A DNA stretch of 64,000 bases from positions 2,418,001 through 2,482,000 of the forward strand of contig NZ_CP015749.1 of NCBI RefSeq assembly GCF_001742145.1. Reading direction: 5' to 3'. The notes under the pieces are model-generated. The model made no database searches and had not been told where the DNA came from. It worked only from the letters and a program-made list of their open reading frames with translations. This DNA comes from Pectobacterium parmentieri. Its GTDB lineage: Bacteria; Pseudomonadota; Gammaproteobacteria; Enterobacterales; Enterobacteriaceae. Shown piece after piece: positions 27,320 to 36,167 of the stretch; within the stretch, counting starts at the first letter, position 1; each line of letters opens with the position of its first letter. The translations under genes were made by a program, and so were the position numbers.

Positions 27320-27948
27320 TGAGCAATTATATGAGCAACTATTCAACACAAATTAAAAACGCAGAACTGAACGAACACGGCTTAGCCATCAACGCAGGCT
27401 GGATCACGGTTTATCACGTTAATCCGGCTACGCGTGAATATCAGAGCGCCAGCTATGAATATGTGATGCAGGGTGTTGGTCTTCCTGCCGATAGCTATGC
27501 CGATGAACCGCAATTGCCGCCGGTTGGACACGCTCTGCGCCGTTCCGCTAATGGCACATCGTGGGAACAGGTGCCGGACTATCGAGGCCAGACAGTTTAC
27601 AGCACGGAAACCCGCCAGTCGCAGGCGGTGATGCAATTCGGTGAATTGCCTGAAAACATGACGTTTCTGGCTCCTGCAACCGAATTTGATCAGTGGGATG
27701 GGACGACCTGGGTGACAAACGTCGAGGCACAACAGCTTGCCGCGACCAAAAACCTACAGCAGGAACTGGCGGCACGACGCGCGACAGCAAATAGCCGGAT
27801 TACCGAATTGAGCTACGCAGTGGACCTAGCCATTGCCACGGATGAAGAGCAAGAACAGCTCACCCAGTGGAAAATTTATCTGGTCGCGCTGAGCCGCATT
27901 GATCTCACCGCCGTATCTGTTGTGTGGCCAGAAGCGCCTTCCGTCTAA
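27319..27948 (+). CDS. Phage tail fibre assembly chaperone (Tfa family)
   Basis: A 209-residue protein matching tail-fibre assembly proteins (Mu gpU / lambda Tfa type). The C-terminal half is the family chaperone domain (ATKNLQQELAARRATANSRI ... QWKIYLVALSRIDLT). Such proteins help the cognate fibre trimerise and often travel with its variable tip. The ATG overlaps the tail-fibre stop (TAATG), so the pair is translationally coupled. No invertible segment or recombinase gene is adjacent. After it comes a 12-bp imperfect hairpin and then the long cyd upstream region. Confidence 0.9.
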   Translation: MSNYMSNYSTQIKNAELNEHGLAINAGWITVYHVNPATREYQSASYEYVMQGVGLPADSYADEPQLPPVGHALRRSANGTSWEQVPDYRGQTVYSTETRQSQAVMQFGELPENMTFLAPATEFDQWDGTTWVTNVEAQQLAATKNLQQELAARRATANSRITELSYAVDLAIATDEEQEQLTQWKIYLVALSRIDLTAVSVVWPEAPSV

Positions 27949-27979
27949 TCGGCAACACCAGCAATTCATTACATAAATG

Positions 27980-28010
27980 AAGTGTGCTGTATTGAGCATA
28001 CGGCACACTT
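27980..28010 (+). terminator. Stem-loop after the tail-fibre pair
   Basis: AAGTGTGC-T-GTAT, a 5-base loop, then ATAC-G-GCACACTT pair over 12 bp with one G-T wobble; no strong U-run follows. Confidence 0.5.
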
Positions 28011-28486
28011 ACATCATTTCAATCTCTTTAGACAGGATGTTCTGATAATTCCCCATTATTACTCATCAACAAATGTAAAATTTAATAAAAAATGAAACTG
28101 TTATATTTATCAATTTCAAATCTGTACTAATTAAACTTACGCCTCACTTTAATATCGAATTAACATCAAAATAAAAAACCAATGTATTATTTAAATTGGA
28201 ATTAAATACCTTTAAATTTTAAAAATTAAAATATAAAACCAAAAATCCAACATTAAAGCTAAAAACCACGAATCGAAAAACTGCACTATTTATTCGTTAT
28301 TTTTTTCCGCTATAATCCCCGCACGTTTCACTCACTATTTATTCTTATCTCACTTCAATCAGTGAAGTTAATTTCTGGCGAATGCAAATGCCGTCGGCAG
28401 TAATTTATTCGAATTTCATTCATCACTATTTATTCCGACAAGCATCGGAATAACTGCATTTTCCTGCCTGAAGCTAGGAGCGTAAC
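28011..28486. other. AT-rich upstream region of cydA
   Basis: About 475 bases without a gene. A TATAAT at 28311-28316 is a plausible -10 element. The 12-mer CACTATTTATTC occurs three times here (listed separately). The length suggests several promoters or regulator sites, as expected for a bd oxidase operon. Confidence 0.5.
28284..28435 (+). repeat. Three direct copies of CACTATTTATTC upstream of cydA
   Basis: Exact 12-mers at 28284-28295, 28333-28344 and 28424-28435, all in the same orientation, with starts 49 and 91 bases apart. They bracket the TATAAT. Regulator binding or remnants of small duplications are both possible. Confidence 0.6.
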
Positions 28487-30064
28487 ATGTTTGATGTCGT
28501 CGAGCTGTCGCGGCTGCAATTTGCCCTGACTGCCATGTACCACTTTCTTTTCGTCCCGCTGACGCTGGGATTGTCTTTCCTGCTGGCCATTATGAACACC
28601 ACATACGTGTTAACCGGCAAGCAAATCTACAAAGATATGACCAAATTCTGGGGCAAGCTGTTCGCTATCAATTTTGCACTGGGTGTGGCAACCGGCCTGA
28701 CGCTGGAATTCCAGTTCGGTACTAACTGGTCTTACTATTCTCACTATGTGGGCGATATTTTTGGCGCGCCGCTGGCGATGGAAGGGCTGATGGCGTTCTT
28801 CCTGGAATCCACGCTGGTTGGTCTGTTCTTTTTCGGCTGGGATCGCCTGACCAAAGTCCAGCATATGCTGGTGACCTGGTTCGTTGCGCTGGGCTCCAAC
28901 TTCTCCGCCCTGTGGATTTTGGTCGCCAACGGCTGGATGCAAAATCCGATTGCCGCCGAATTCAATTACGAAACCATGCGTATGGAAATGTTGAGCTTCG
29001 CCGAACTGGTGCTGAACCCCGTCGCACAAGTGAAATTCGTACATACCGTGGCAGCAGGCTACACCGCCGGTGCAATGTTCGTGCTGGGTATCAGTTCTTA
29101 CTATTTGTTGAGGGGCAGAGATATCGCGTTTGCCAAGCGTTCGTTCGCCATTGCCGCTAGTTTCGGTTTGGCCTCGGTGCTGTCCGTCATCGTACTGGGT
29201 GATGAATCCGGTTATGTGATGGGCGATGTGCAAAAAACCAAGCTGGCAGCGATCGAAGCCGAGTGGGAAACGCAGCCCGCACCTGCCGCTTTCACGCTGT
29301 TCTCTATTCCTAATCAGGAGACGATGCAGAACGATTACGCCGTCCATATTCCTTACCTGTTGGGGTTGATTGCCACCCGTTCGCTCGACAAACCCGTCGT
29401 CGGTATTAAAGACTTGATGGCGCAGCATGAGATACGTATTCGTAACGGTATGGCAGCCTATGACCTGCTGGAGGAACTGCGCTCAGGCAACAGCGATCCC
29501 ACCGTTCGCGCACGTTTTGAAGCTGCCAAGCACGATCTTGGCTACGGCATGCTGCTTAAGCGCTATACCGATGACGTTGCCAACGCCAGTGAAAATCAGA
29601 TTCAGCAGGCAACAAAGGATTCGATTCCTCGCGTCGCACCGCTGTATATCGCGTTTCGCCTGATGGTGGGTTGTGGCGTGCTGATGCTCGCTATTTTTGC
29701 CCTGTCGTTCTGGAGCGTGATTCGCGGCCACATGGGGCAACGTAAATGGCTGCACCGCGTGGCGCTGTACGGAATTCCCCTGCCCTGGATCGCCATTGAA
29801 TCCGGCTGGTTTATCGCTGAATACGGTCGTCAACCCTGGGCCGTCGCCGAAGTTCTGCCTACCGCTATCGCCAATTCGTCTCTGGAAGCACACGATATTC
29901 TGCTGTCGATGGGGCTGATTTGTGGGCTGTATACGCTATTTCTGGTCGCGGAACTGTATCTGATGTTCAAATTTGCTCGACTGGGGCCAAGTAGCCTGAA
30001 AACCGGCCGCTACCACTTTGAACAGCCGACAACACCGCCACGCGCCGCACCTGCGAAACCTTAA
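28487..30064 (+). CDS. cydA: Cytochrome bd ubiquinol oxidase subunit I
   Basis: A 525-residue inner-membrane subunit carrying hemes b558, b595 and d. The N-terminus [20 protein letters not shown] contains the heme ligand His19; [14 protein letters not shown] and the long quinol loop are clear. It is much closer to E. coli CydA than to AppC as I recall them (for example [17 protein letters not shown] at the C-terminus). With CydB and CydX it oxidises ubiquinol and reduces O2 to water at low oxygen. CTAGGAGCGTAAC gives a good ribosome site. Downstream are cydB and cydX, but not ybgE, ybgC or tol genes, so this is not the usual cyd-tol neighbourhood and may be a second cydABX set. Confidence 0.94.
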   Translation: MFDVVELSRLQFALTAMYHFLFVPLTLGLSFLLAIMNTTYVLTGKQIYKDMTKFWGKLFAINFALGVATGLTLEFQFGTNWSYYSHYVGDIFGAPLAMEGLMAFFLESTLVGLFFFGWDRLTKVQHMLVTWFVALGSNFSALWILVANGWMQNPIAAEFNYETMRMEMLSFAELVLNPVAQVKFVHTVAAGYTAGAMFVLGISSYYLLRGRDIAFAKRSFAIAASFGLASVLSVIVLGDESGYVMGDVQKTKLAAIEAEWETQPAPAAFTLFSIPNQETMQNDYAVHIPYLLGLIATRSLDKPVVGIKDLMAQHEIRIRNGMAAYDLLEELRSGNSDPTVRARFEAAKHDLGYGMLLKRYTDDVANASENQIQQATKDSIPRVAPLYIAFRLMVGCGVLMLAIFALSFWSVIRGHMGQRKWLHRVALYGIPLPWIAIESGWFIAEYGRQPWAVAEVLPTAIANSSLEAHDILLSMGLICGLYTLFLVAELYLMFKFARLGPSSLKTGRYHFEQPTTPPRAAPAKP

Positions 30065-30078
30065 TGGGAGCTACAATA

Positions 30079-31218
30079 ATGCTGGATTATGAAACATTAC
30101 GTCTGATTTGGTGGGGGTTGATTGGCCTGCTGTTCATTGGTTTCGCTATCACTGATGGCTTTGATATGGGCGTGGGCATTCTGCTGCGTCTGTTGGGAAA
30201 GAGCGACACCGAACGGCGGGTGATGATTAATGTGATTGCCCCGCACTGGGACGGTAATCAGGTCTGGCTGATCACTGCGGCGGGCGCGCTGTTTGCCGCC
30301 TGGCCGATGGTTTACGCCGCTGCTTTTTCCGGGTTTTATTTCGCAATGATTTTGGTGCTGGCGGCTCTTTTTTTCCGCCCGGTTGGCTTTGATTACCGCT
30401 CCAAGCTGGAAAACCGCCGCTGGCGTAATATGTGGGACTGGGGCATTTTCATCGGCAGCGTCGTCCCCACGCTGGTGTTTGGCATCGCACTCGGGAATCT
30501 GTTGCAGGGCGTGCCGCTGAGCGTCGATATGTATTTGCGCCTCACTTACCACGGCGGATTCTTTGGCCTGTTGAATCCGTTCGGGTTGCTAGCGGGATTA
30601 GTGAGTGTCGCCATGATCGTCACCCACGGCGCGATTTACCTGCAAATGCGCACCACCGATGCACTTCAGCGTCGCGCGCAAAAAACCGTACTGATCGCCA
30701 GCACACTGATGAGCCTGACCTTCTTACTGGCCGGCGCCTGGGTATTAACCGGCATCGACGGCTACGTGATTATTTCCGCGCTGGATAAAGCGGCACCGTC
30801 CAATCCGTTGAAAAAAGAAGTGGTCCAACAGGCCGGAGCCTGGTTAACCAACTTTACTGCGTACCCCGTGCTATGGACGATCCCTGTATTGGGTGTGGTT
30901 TTGCCGTGGTTCACGAGTCTCTTCTCACGCATGAATCGCTGCGGTTGGGGCTTTCTGACGTCGTCACTGACCGTTGTCTGCGTGATTCTGACAGCCGGGA
31001 TTACGCTGTTCCCATTTGTGATGCCTTCCAGCTTTGATCCCAACGTCAGCCTGACCCTCTGGGATGCCACCTCCAGCCAACTTACGCTTCAGGTGATGAC
31101 GATTTTGGCCTGCATTTTTGTCCCCACCATCCTGATTTATACCAGTTGGTGTTATTACAAAATGTTTGGCCGGATCGACGCACGCTACATCGAAGAAAAT
31201 AAGCATTCCGTTTACTAA
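30079..31218 (+). CDS. cydB: Cytochrome bd ubiquinol oxidase subunit II
   Basis: A 379-residue polytopic membrane subunit. MLDYETLRLIWWGLIGLLFI, DGFDMGVGILLR and HWDGNQVWLI are the CydB hallmarks. It pairs with CydA to form the pseudosymmetric oxidase core. I use the ATG at 30079, which gives the canonical MLDYETLR start with GGGAG 9 bases upstream; an ATG at 30064 overlaps the cydA stop (TAATG) and would add five residues. It is followed after 20 bases by cydX. Confidence 0.94.
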   Translation: MLDYETLRLIWWGLIGLLFIGFAITDGFDMGVGILLRLLGKSDTERRVMINVIAPHWDGNQVWLITAAGALFAAWPMVYAAAFSGFYFAMILVLAALFFRPVGFDYRSKLENRRWRNMWDWGIFIGSVVPTLVFGIALGNLLQGVPLSVDMYLRLTYHGGFFGLLNPFGLLAGLVSVAMIVTHGAIYLQMRTTDALQRRAQKTVLIASTLMSLTFLLAGAWVLTGIDGYVIISALDKAAPSNPLKKEVVQQAGAWLTNFTAYPVLWTIPVLGVVLPWFTSLFSRMNRCGWGFLTSSLTVVCVILTAGITLFPFVMPSSFDPNVSLTLWDATSSQLTLQVMTILACIFVPTILIYTSWCYYKMFGRIDARYIEENKHSVY

Positions 31219-31238
31219 CGATTTTGAGGAGAAAGAAG

Positions 31239-31340
31239 ATGTGGTATTTCGCCTGGATACTCGGCACGCTGCTGGCCTGCGCGTTCGCACTGGTCACCGC
31301 ATTAGCCGTAGAGAATCATGAAGCGGGGAAAGACGCGTAG
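31239..31340 (+). CDS. cydX: Cytochrome bd oxidase small subunit CydX
   Basis: A 33-residue single-span protein, MWYFAWILGTLLACAFALVT then ALAVENHEAGKDA. The start MWYFAWILG and the polar tail after the membrane helix are those of CydX/AppX, which stabilise the heme groups of bd oxidase. GAGGAGAAAGAAG supplies a strong ribosome site, and the gene follows cydB by 20 bases. Confidence 0.93.
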   Translation: MWYFAWILGTLLACAFALVTALAVENHEAGKDA

Positions 31341-31372
31341 CTAAAACATCGTGTTGACACCCTCTCGCTTTT

Positions 31373-31408
31373 GACAGGCCTTTTTCTCTACGAGATTAAT
31401 GGCCTGTC
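31373..31408. terminator. Convergent stem-loop between cydX and the sulfatase maturase
   Basis: GACAGGCC/GGCCTGTC, an 8-bp stem with a 20-base loop, lies in the 84-base convergent gap. The T-run falls inside the loop, so efficiency is uncertain. Confidence 0.4.
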
Positions 31409-31424
31409 GTCACTCACTCTTAGG

Positions 31425-32642
31425 CTATGCCTGCTCCGCCGCAATAAAGGCCGCCACATTCATCACATTGGCGGGTGGCTGATGCCGCTGCAACTGCTGC
31501 GCCATATAACGCATGTAGGGATCGATATGGGAAAAAATGGCCTTATAGCCTGCACAAAGATGGTTATGCCAATGCTTGTCAACACGATGAATACGATGCT
31601 TTGGGCAACCCCCGTGGCAAGCAAAACGGTATTCGCAACGCACGCATTCTGGCGATAGGTTGGCTTTCTGCATGCCAAACTGGCGTTGCTGCTTGCTATT
31701 AACCAACTTATCCAAACGGTCAGAGGTCAGGTTACCCAGCCGATGCGCCGGGTAAACAAAATGATCGCAACTGTAAATGTCACCATTCATCTCAACCACC
31801 AGCCCTGTGCCACAGGTCGACTGCATGACGCAGAGGCTAGGCTTGTCTCCCGCCCATGCGGCCAATGCATTATCGAACAGTTGTACAAATACCCGCCCAA
31901 CATCGTGGCGCACCCAGTAATCAAAAATGGTGTTCATGAAATGGCCGTACGCTTCACCACTGACTGACCACGGCGTCACCTGCGTGTTCTCCAACGTCTG
32001 TGGATGAATTAGCTCACCATAGCGGCTATCGACTGAACGTTGTTCAACGGCGGGAATGAATTGAACGTGCTGCGCCCCCAGTTCCTGCGTCAGAAATCGA
32101 TAGATCTCTAACGGGGCCTGCGCCGTTTCATTATTCACGACGGTTAACAGATTGAAATCAACCTGGTGTTGTTTCAGCACCGCCACCGCATTGATTACCC
32201 GATCAAAAACCGATTTTCCACTGTGTGTGACACGGTAGCGATCGTGTAACCACTTTGGCCCGTCTATCGACAGTCCAATCAGAAACTGATTCTCTGCTAG
32301 AAACGCAGCCCACTCCTCATCAAGCAATACACCGTTGGTTTGCATGCTGTTGCGGATGACCTTTCCCTGCGCATATTGTCGCTGATAGGCCAACGCGCGG
32401 CGGTAGAAATCGATGCCAGCCATCGTGGGCTCACCGCCCTGCCAGGTAAATTCAATTTTACCAGCGGGGTTTGCCTCAATGTACTGCCGCACGTACTGGC
32501 GCAAGATGTCATCGTCCATGTGCCGCTTCGATTGTGTGGCTTTCAGCGTTCCCTGCTCTTTCTCAAGATAGAAGCAATAGTCACAGGCAAGATTACACTG
32601 ATAGCTGGTGGGTTTTGCCATCAGGTGAAAAGGTCGTTTCAT
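31425..32642 (-). CDS. Anaerobic sulfatase-maturating enzyme (radical SAM, SPASM)
   Basis: A 405-residue radical SAM enzyme that converts the active-site Cys or Ser of a sulfatase to formylglycine. The cluster motif is C16-x3-C20-x2-C23 (SYQCNLACDYCFY), and the auxiliary SPASM cysteines follow in CVMQSTCGTG, YSCDHF and CVRCEYRFACHGGC. GGGAGGTAAG precedes ATG 32642; the open frame upstream to 32780 runs through the regulatory region and is not credible. It is divergent from the PTS-sulfatase operon, whose sulfatase has a Cys-type site and is its obvious substrate. Similar to E. coli YidF, which lies in the yidFGHIJ cluster (from memory). Confidence 0.92.
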   Translation of the reverse strand: MKRPFHLMAKPTSYQCNLACDYCFYLEKEQGTLKATQSKRHMDDDILRQYVRQYIEANPAGKIEFTWQGGEPTMAGIDFYRRALAYQRQYAQGKVIRNSMQTNGVLLDEEWAAFLAENQFLIGLSIDGPKWLHDRYRVTHSGKSVFDRVINAVAVLKQHQVDFNLLTVVNNETAQAPLEIYRFLTQELGAQHVQFIPAVEQRSVDSRYGELIHPQTLENTQVTPWSVSGEAYGHFMNTIFDYWVRHDVGRVFVQLFDNALAAWAGDKPSLCVMQSTCGTGLVVEMNGDIYSCDHFVYPAHRLGNLTSDRLDKLVNSKQQRQFGMQKANLSPECVRCEYRFACHGGCPKHRIHRVDKHWHNHLCAGYKAIFSHIDPYMRYMAQQLQRHQPPANVMNVAAFIAAEQA

Positions 32643-32701
32643 CTTACCTCCCACTGGGATTGTCGTATGTCGGTGATCATCGGTTATCCGTTCACGTGAA
32701 A

Positions 32702-32717
32702 AGTGACCATGATCACT
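32702..32717. promoter_or_regulatory. CRP-like site in the maturase-PTS divergent promoter
   Basis: AGTGACCATGATCACT has the symmetric GTGA-N6-TCAC core of a CRP site. It lies 60 bases upstream of the maturase ATG and about 120 bases before the PTS gene. Confidence 0.55.
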
Positions 32718-32754
32718 CTCTGGATATTTGATATTGACAGTGTCATAAAACAAT

Positions 32755-32803
32755 GGAAATAATAATTTCAATAAAAACACAAATAAATGAAATTATTATT
32801 TCC
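32755..32803. promoter_or_regulatory. Paired palindromes, candidate RpiR operators
   Basis: A perfect 16-bp inverted repeat (GGAAATAATAATTTCA and TGAAATTATTATTTCC) with a 17-base spacer. Each arm is itself a palindrome of form GAAAT-N4-ATTTC (32756-32769 and 32789-32802), centres 33 bp apart, about three helical turns. It ends 32 bp before the PTS ATG. An RpiR regulator is encoded in the same operon and is the likely binder. Confidence 0.7.
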
Positions 32804-32834
32804 TTAACTGCATCACAACACCAGGGGTTCTCTC

Positions 32835-34376
32835 ATGAACAGTCTTTTCTCCGGCGCACAAAAATTGGGTAAATCGTTTATGTTACCCATTGCTGTTTTA
32901 CCCGCCGCAGGGTTGCTGCTGGGTATTGGCGGCGTCTTTTCCAACCCGATTACCATTGAAACCTACGCTTTCCTCGATAACGCCGTTTTGCAGGCCATTT
33001 TCACGTTGATGAAACTGTGCGGCAGCGCCGTGTTTGATAACCTGCCCCTACTGTTTGCCGTCGGGATTGCGGTCGGGATGACCAACACCGACAGAGGAAC
33101 CGCCGGGCTCGCTTCCGTATTGTCCTTTTTGGTGATGAACAAGGCCATTAACGCCATGTTGGTGATCACACATACGCTGGCGACAGATAATCTCGCCGCG
33201 CATGGACAAGCCGTGATTCTTGGTATTACGACACTTCAGACCGGCGTCCTCGGCGGTATACTTAGCGGCCTGCTCACCGCCTGGTTACACGGCCGCTATA
33301 ACAAAATCGCACTGCCGGAACTGTTGGCGTTTTTCAGTGGTTCGCGCTTCGTGCCGATTGTGGCGTCATTTGCGGCGCTGTTTCTTGGCGTATTGCTCTT
33401 TTACGTTTGGCCCCCGATTCAGAGCGGTATTTCCCATCTGGGTGGGCTGGTAGAAAAGACCGGTTATATCGGCACGCTGTTCTACGGCATGATCCTTAAA
33501 TGTCTTATCCCGTTCGGCCTGCACCATATTTTCTATTTACCGTTCTGGCTGACCAGCATCGGCGGAGAGCAAATGGTGAACGGTACGCTGGTACAGGGAA
33601 CGCAGAAAATCTTCTTTGCGCAGTTAGCCGATCCTAGCGTGACACAATATTACATCGGTGTTTCCCGCTTCATGGCTGGCCGCTTTGCCGACTTTATGTT
33701 TGGTTTACCCGGTGCCGCACTGGCGATCTATCACTGTGCCAAGCCCGAAAACCGTGGCAAAGTCGCTGGACTGCTACTTTCCGCCGCACTGACTGCATTC
33801 GTTACCGGTATTACCGAACCGCTAGAATTTGCCTTTATGTTCTGCGCACCGCTGCTGTATCTGGTGCATATCGTCTTGACCGGTGTGGCTTTCATGCTGG
33901 CGCACGTCCTCGAAATCACTGTCGGGCAAACCTTCTCCGGCGGGCTGATCGACTTCCTGCTGTTCGGCGTCTTGCAGGGTAATGCCAAGACCAACTGGGT
34001 GTTGATGCTGCCGCTGGGCGCCGTGATGTTCACCCTTTACTACTGCTCGTTCCGCTTCCTGATTCAGTTACGCCAGTTGAAAACGCCCGGTCGTGAAGAT
34101 GAATCCACCAGCGATAACGAAGCGCCAACAATCACGGGAACCGAGCGCGCTCAGGGCATCATTGCCGCACTGGGCGGGAAAGACAACATCATTGATGTGG
34201 ACTGCTGCGCGACTCGACTGCGTATTACCGTTAGCGATCCCGCAAAGGTAAAAACCGACGATTTTAAAGCCTTGGGCAGCCGTGGGGCATTTGTTCGCGG
34301 GCAAGGCGTTCAGGTGGTTTATGGCCCGCATGTCACGCTGATTAAGAACGAAGTTGAAGAATTAATGGCCGTCTAA
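32835..34376 (+). CDS. PTS sugar transporter, EIICB (glucose/maltose/GlcNAc superfamily)
   Basis: A 513-residue fused permease-phosphotransferase. The EIIC domain (to ~400) starts FMLPIAVLPAAGLLLGIGG and includes FGLHHIFYLPFW and GITEPLEFAFMF, typical of the glucose-glucoside superfamily. After a linker, the C-terminal EIIB domain has the phosphorylated Cys458 in DCCATRLRI. No EIIA is fused or adjacent, so it presumably borrows a general EIIA-Glc. It imports and phosphorylates a sugar; the sulfatase 20 bases downstream suggests a sulfated sugar. Regulation by RpiR at the paired palindromes and by CRP is likely. The final sugar identity is not readable. Confidence 0.92.
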   Translation: MNSLFSGAQKLGKSFMLPIAVLPAAGLLLGIGGVFSNPITIETYAFLDNAVLQAIFTLMKLCGSAVFDNLPLLFAVGIAVGMTNTDRGTAGLASVLSFLVMNKAINAMLVITHTLATDNLAAHGQAVILGITTLQTGVLGGILSGLLTAWLHGRYNKIALPELLAFFSGSRFVPIVASFAALFLGVLLFYVWPPIQSGISHLGGLVEKTGYIGTLFYGMILKCLIPFGLHHIFYLPFWLTSIGGEQMVNGTLVQGTQKIFFAQLADPSVTQYYIGVSRFMAGRFADFMFGLPGAALAIYHCAKPENRGKVAGLLLSAALTAFVTGITEPLEFAFMFCAPLLYLVHIVLTGVAFMLAHVLEITVGQTFSGGLIDFLLFGVLQGNAKTNWVLMLPLGAVMFTLYYCSFRFLIQLRQLKTPGREDESTSDNEAPTITGTERAQGIIAALGGKDNIIDVDCCATRLRITVSDPAKVKTDDFKALGSRGAFVRGQGVQVVYGPHVTLIKNEVEELMAV

Positions 34377-34396
34377 CGGTTAGCAAGGATAAGAAA

Positions 34397-36157
34397 ATGA
34401 AAGCTGTTATGTTGATGTTCGATACGCTGACCCGTAACCACCTCTCACCCTATGGTGGCGACGCGATTACGCCTAACTTTGCCCGTTTGGCACAGGAGTC
34501 AGTACAGTTCGATAACTTTTATGTCGGCAGCATGCCCTGCATGCCGGCACGGCGCGAACTCCATACCGGCAGGTATAATTTTCTGCACCGCAGTTGGGGA
34601 CCGCTGGAACCGTTTGATTTCTCCATGCCGCGGGCGCTGGATAAGCACGGTATCCATACCCATATGGTGACCGACCACAAACACTATTGGCGCGATGGTG
34701 GGGCAACCTACCATACCCGCTACTCCACCTTTGAATTTATTCGCGGGCAAGAAGGCGACTGTTGGCAAGGCAAAGTTGCCAAGCCTGCCATCCACTATCA
34801 AGGCATGGAGGATGAAAACACGCGCCAGCGGCGAACCAAGCGCATCACGCAAGATTTCATCAACCGCGCTGCGATGCCGACGCAAAAAGAGCACTATACC
34901 GAGCGCACAATTCAGGCCGGACTGGACTTTATCAACAGTAATAAAGACGACGATAACTGGTTCTTGCAGATTGAATGCTTCGATCCCCATGAACCCTTCT
35001 TCGTGCCTGAAAAATATCTGGACATGTACGGTTGCAAGGCGGAAGACTTCAACGGTTGGACGCCCTACTACTGCGCGACGGAAAGCCCTGAGCATGCCGA
35101 GAAGGTGAAGAAGTTTTATCAAGCGCTGGTCACGATGTGTGATGATTATCTCGGCAAAGTGATGGACAACCTCAAGGCGAACGGGTTGTGGGACGATACC
35201 CTATTTATCGTGTGTACTGACCACGGTTTTTTGCTCGGCGAGCACCAATGGTGGGGCAAAAATATCATGCCGGTGTATAACGAAATCGCCAACACGCCTT
35301 TCTTCATTCGCGATCCGCGTAGCGGGATTCAGGGAGAGCGGCGGCAGGCGTTGGCGCAAACCATCGATATTCCTGCCACGCTGCTCGACTATTTTAACGT
35401 ACCGCTGCCACCAACGATGCACGGCAGACCGCTGCGACCGGCGATTGAAAACGATAAGCCCATTCGCAAGAGCGCGCTGTACGGGTATTTTGGCGGCCAC
35501 GTGAATATCACCGACGGCGAATACGTCTACATGCGCGGACCACGGCAAAATGACAAGACGGATCTGTTTGAATACACCTTAATGCCCACGCGCATCGACA
35601 GCCCGTTTGCGCTCGGTGATTTTCAGCATATGACATTGCACCCCGGATTTGATTTCACCCAGGGTGCGCAGGTCATGAAGATTCCAGCGACCTTTGGCTA
35701 CCTTAATGCCTATCGCTATGGCGACAAGCTGTTCCATGTCGCTGACGACCCACGGCAGAAAGAGGCTTTGCAGGATCCGCAACGGGCGATGGCCTATGCC
35801 CAGCAGATTGCCGAATTGTTCAGGGACAATGACGCGCCGCCAGAGCTCTATTCCCGTTTCAGCCTCGACACACTGAACGCCGAACAGGAGCAGAAAGATC
35901 TGGCTCGCTATCAGCACTATCCTGAACTGTCTGGGCTGGGTGTTAGTTGCGAGCACCGTGGCGTTTATGAAGCATTGCGTTTGCTGATTAATGCAGGAAA
36001 AGTGGCCAAGCTCTCGCTCACCGCGATGCTGCAAACGATCCCTCAAACGTCCATGCTACGCGAAAGCGATATTTTCCTGATGATTGCGACGGCGTTTTCC
36101 CCAGCAGCACAGCCGGAATTGGTGTATCAGGCACGCCTTCTCCTGCGAATTGATTAA
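34397..36157 (+). CDS. Cys-type sulfatase, apparently cytoplasmic
   Basis: A 586-residue alkaline-phosphatase-superfamily sulfatase. The formylglycine site is C48-M-P-A-R52 with T57-G58 (PCMPARRELHTGR); Asp9 in MLMFDTLTRNHL is a metal ligand, and CTDHGFLLGEHQWWGK carries the distal DH pair. The protein starts straight into the first beta strand with no signal peptide, so it should act in the cytoplasm, after PTS import. The Cys form is matured by anSME-type enzymes, matching the divergent gene at 31425-32642. The extended C-terminal ~150 residues (helical, QEQKDLARYQHYPELSGL) exceed smaller YidJ-like sulfatases. It would release sulfate from an imported phosphosugar (inference). Confidence 0.92.
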   Translation: MKAVMLMFDTLTRNHLSPYGGDAITPNFARLAQESVQFDNFYVGSMPCMPARRELHTGRYNFLHRSWGPLEPFDFSMPRALDKHGIHTHMVTDHKHYWRDGGATYHTRYSTFEFIRGQEGDCWQGKVAKPAIHYQGMEDENTRQRRTKRITQDFINRAAMPTQKEHYTERTIQAGLDFINSNKDDDNWFLQIECFDPHEPFFVPEKYLDMYGCKAEDFNGWTPYYCATESPEHAEKVKKFYQALVTMCDDYLGKVMDNLKANGLWDDTLFIVCTDHGFLLGEHQWWGKNIMPVYNEIANTPFFIRDPRSGIQGERRQALAQTIDIPATLLDYFNVPLPPTMHGRPLRPAIENDKPIRKSALYGYFGGHVNITDGEYVYMRGPRQNDKTDLFEYTLMPTRIDSPFALGDFQHMTLHPGFDFTQGAQVMKIPATFGYLNAYRYGDKLFHVADDPRQKEALQDPQRAMAYAQQIAELFRDNDAPPELYSRFSLDTLNAEQEQKDLARYQHYPELSGLGVSCEHRGVYEALRLLINAGKVAKLSLTAMLQTIPQTSMLRESDIFLMIATAFSPAAQPELVYQARLLLRID

Positions 36158-36167
36158 CGGGGAAATG

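Noticed and set aside
25511..27948. Resident prophage
   Set aside because: Only tail fibre and chaperone genes are present; no integrase, structural, lysis or att repeats are seen.
31425..32780. Longer start of the sulfatase maturase at 32780
   Set aside because: The extra 46 residues run over the CRP-like site and one of the RpiR palindromes and lack family similarity; ATG 32642 has GGGAGG upstream.
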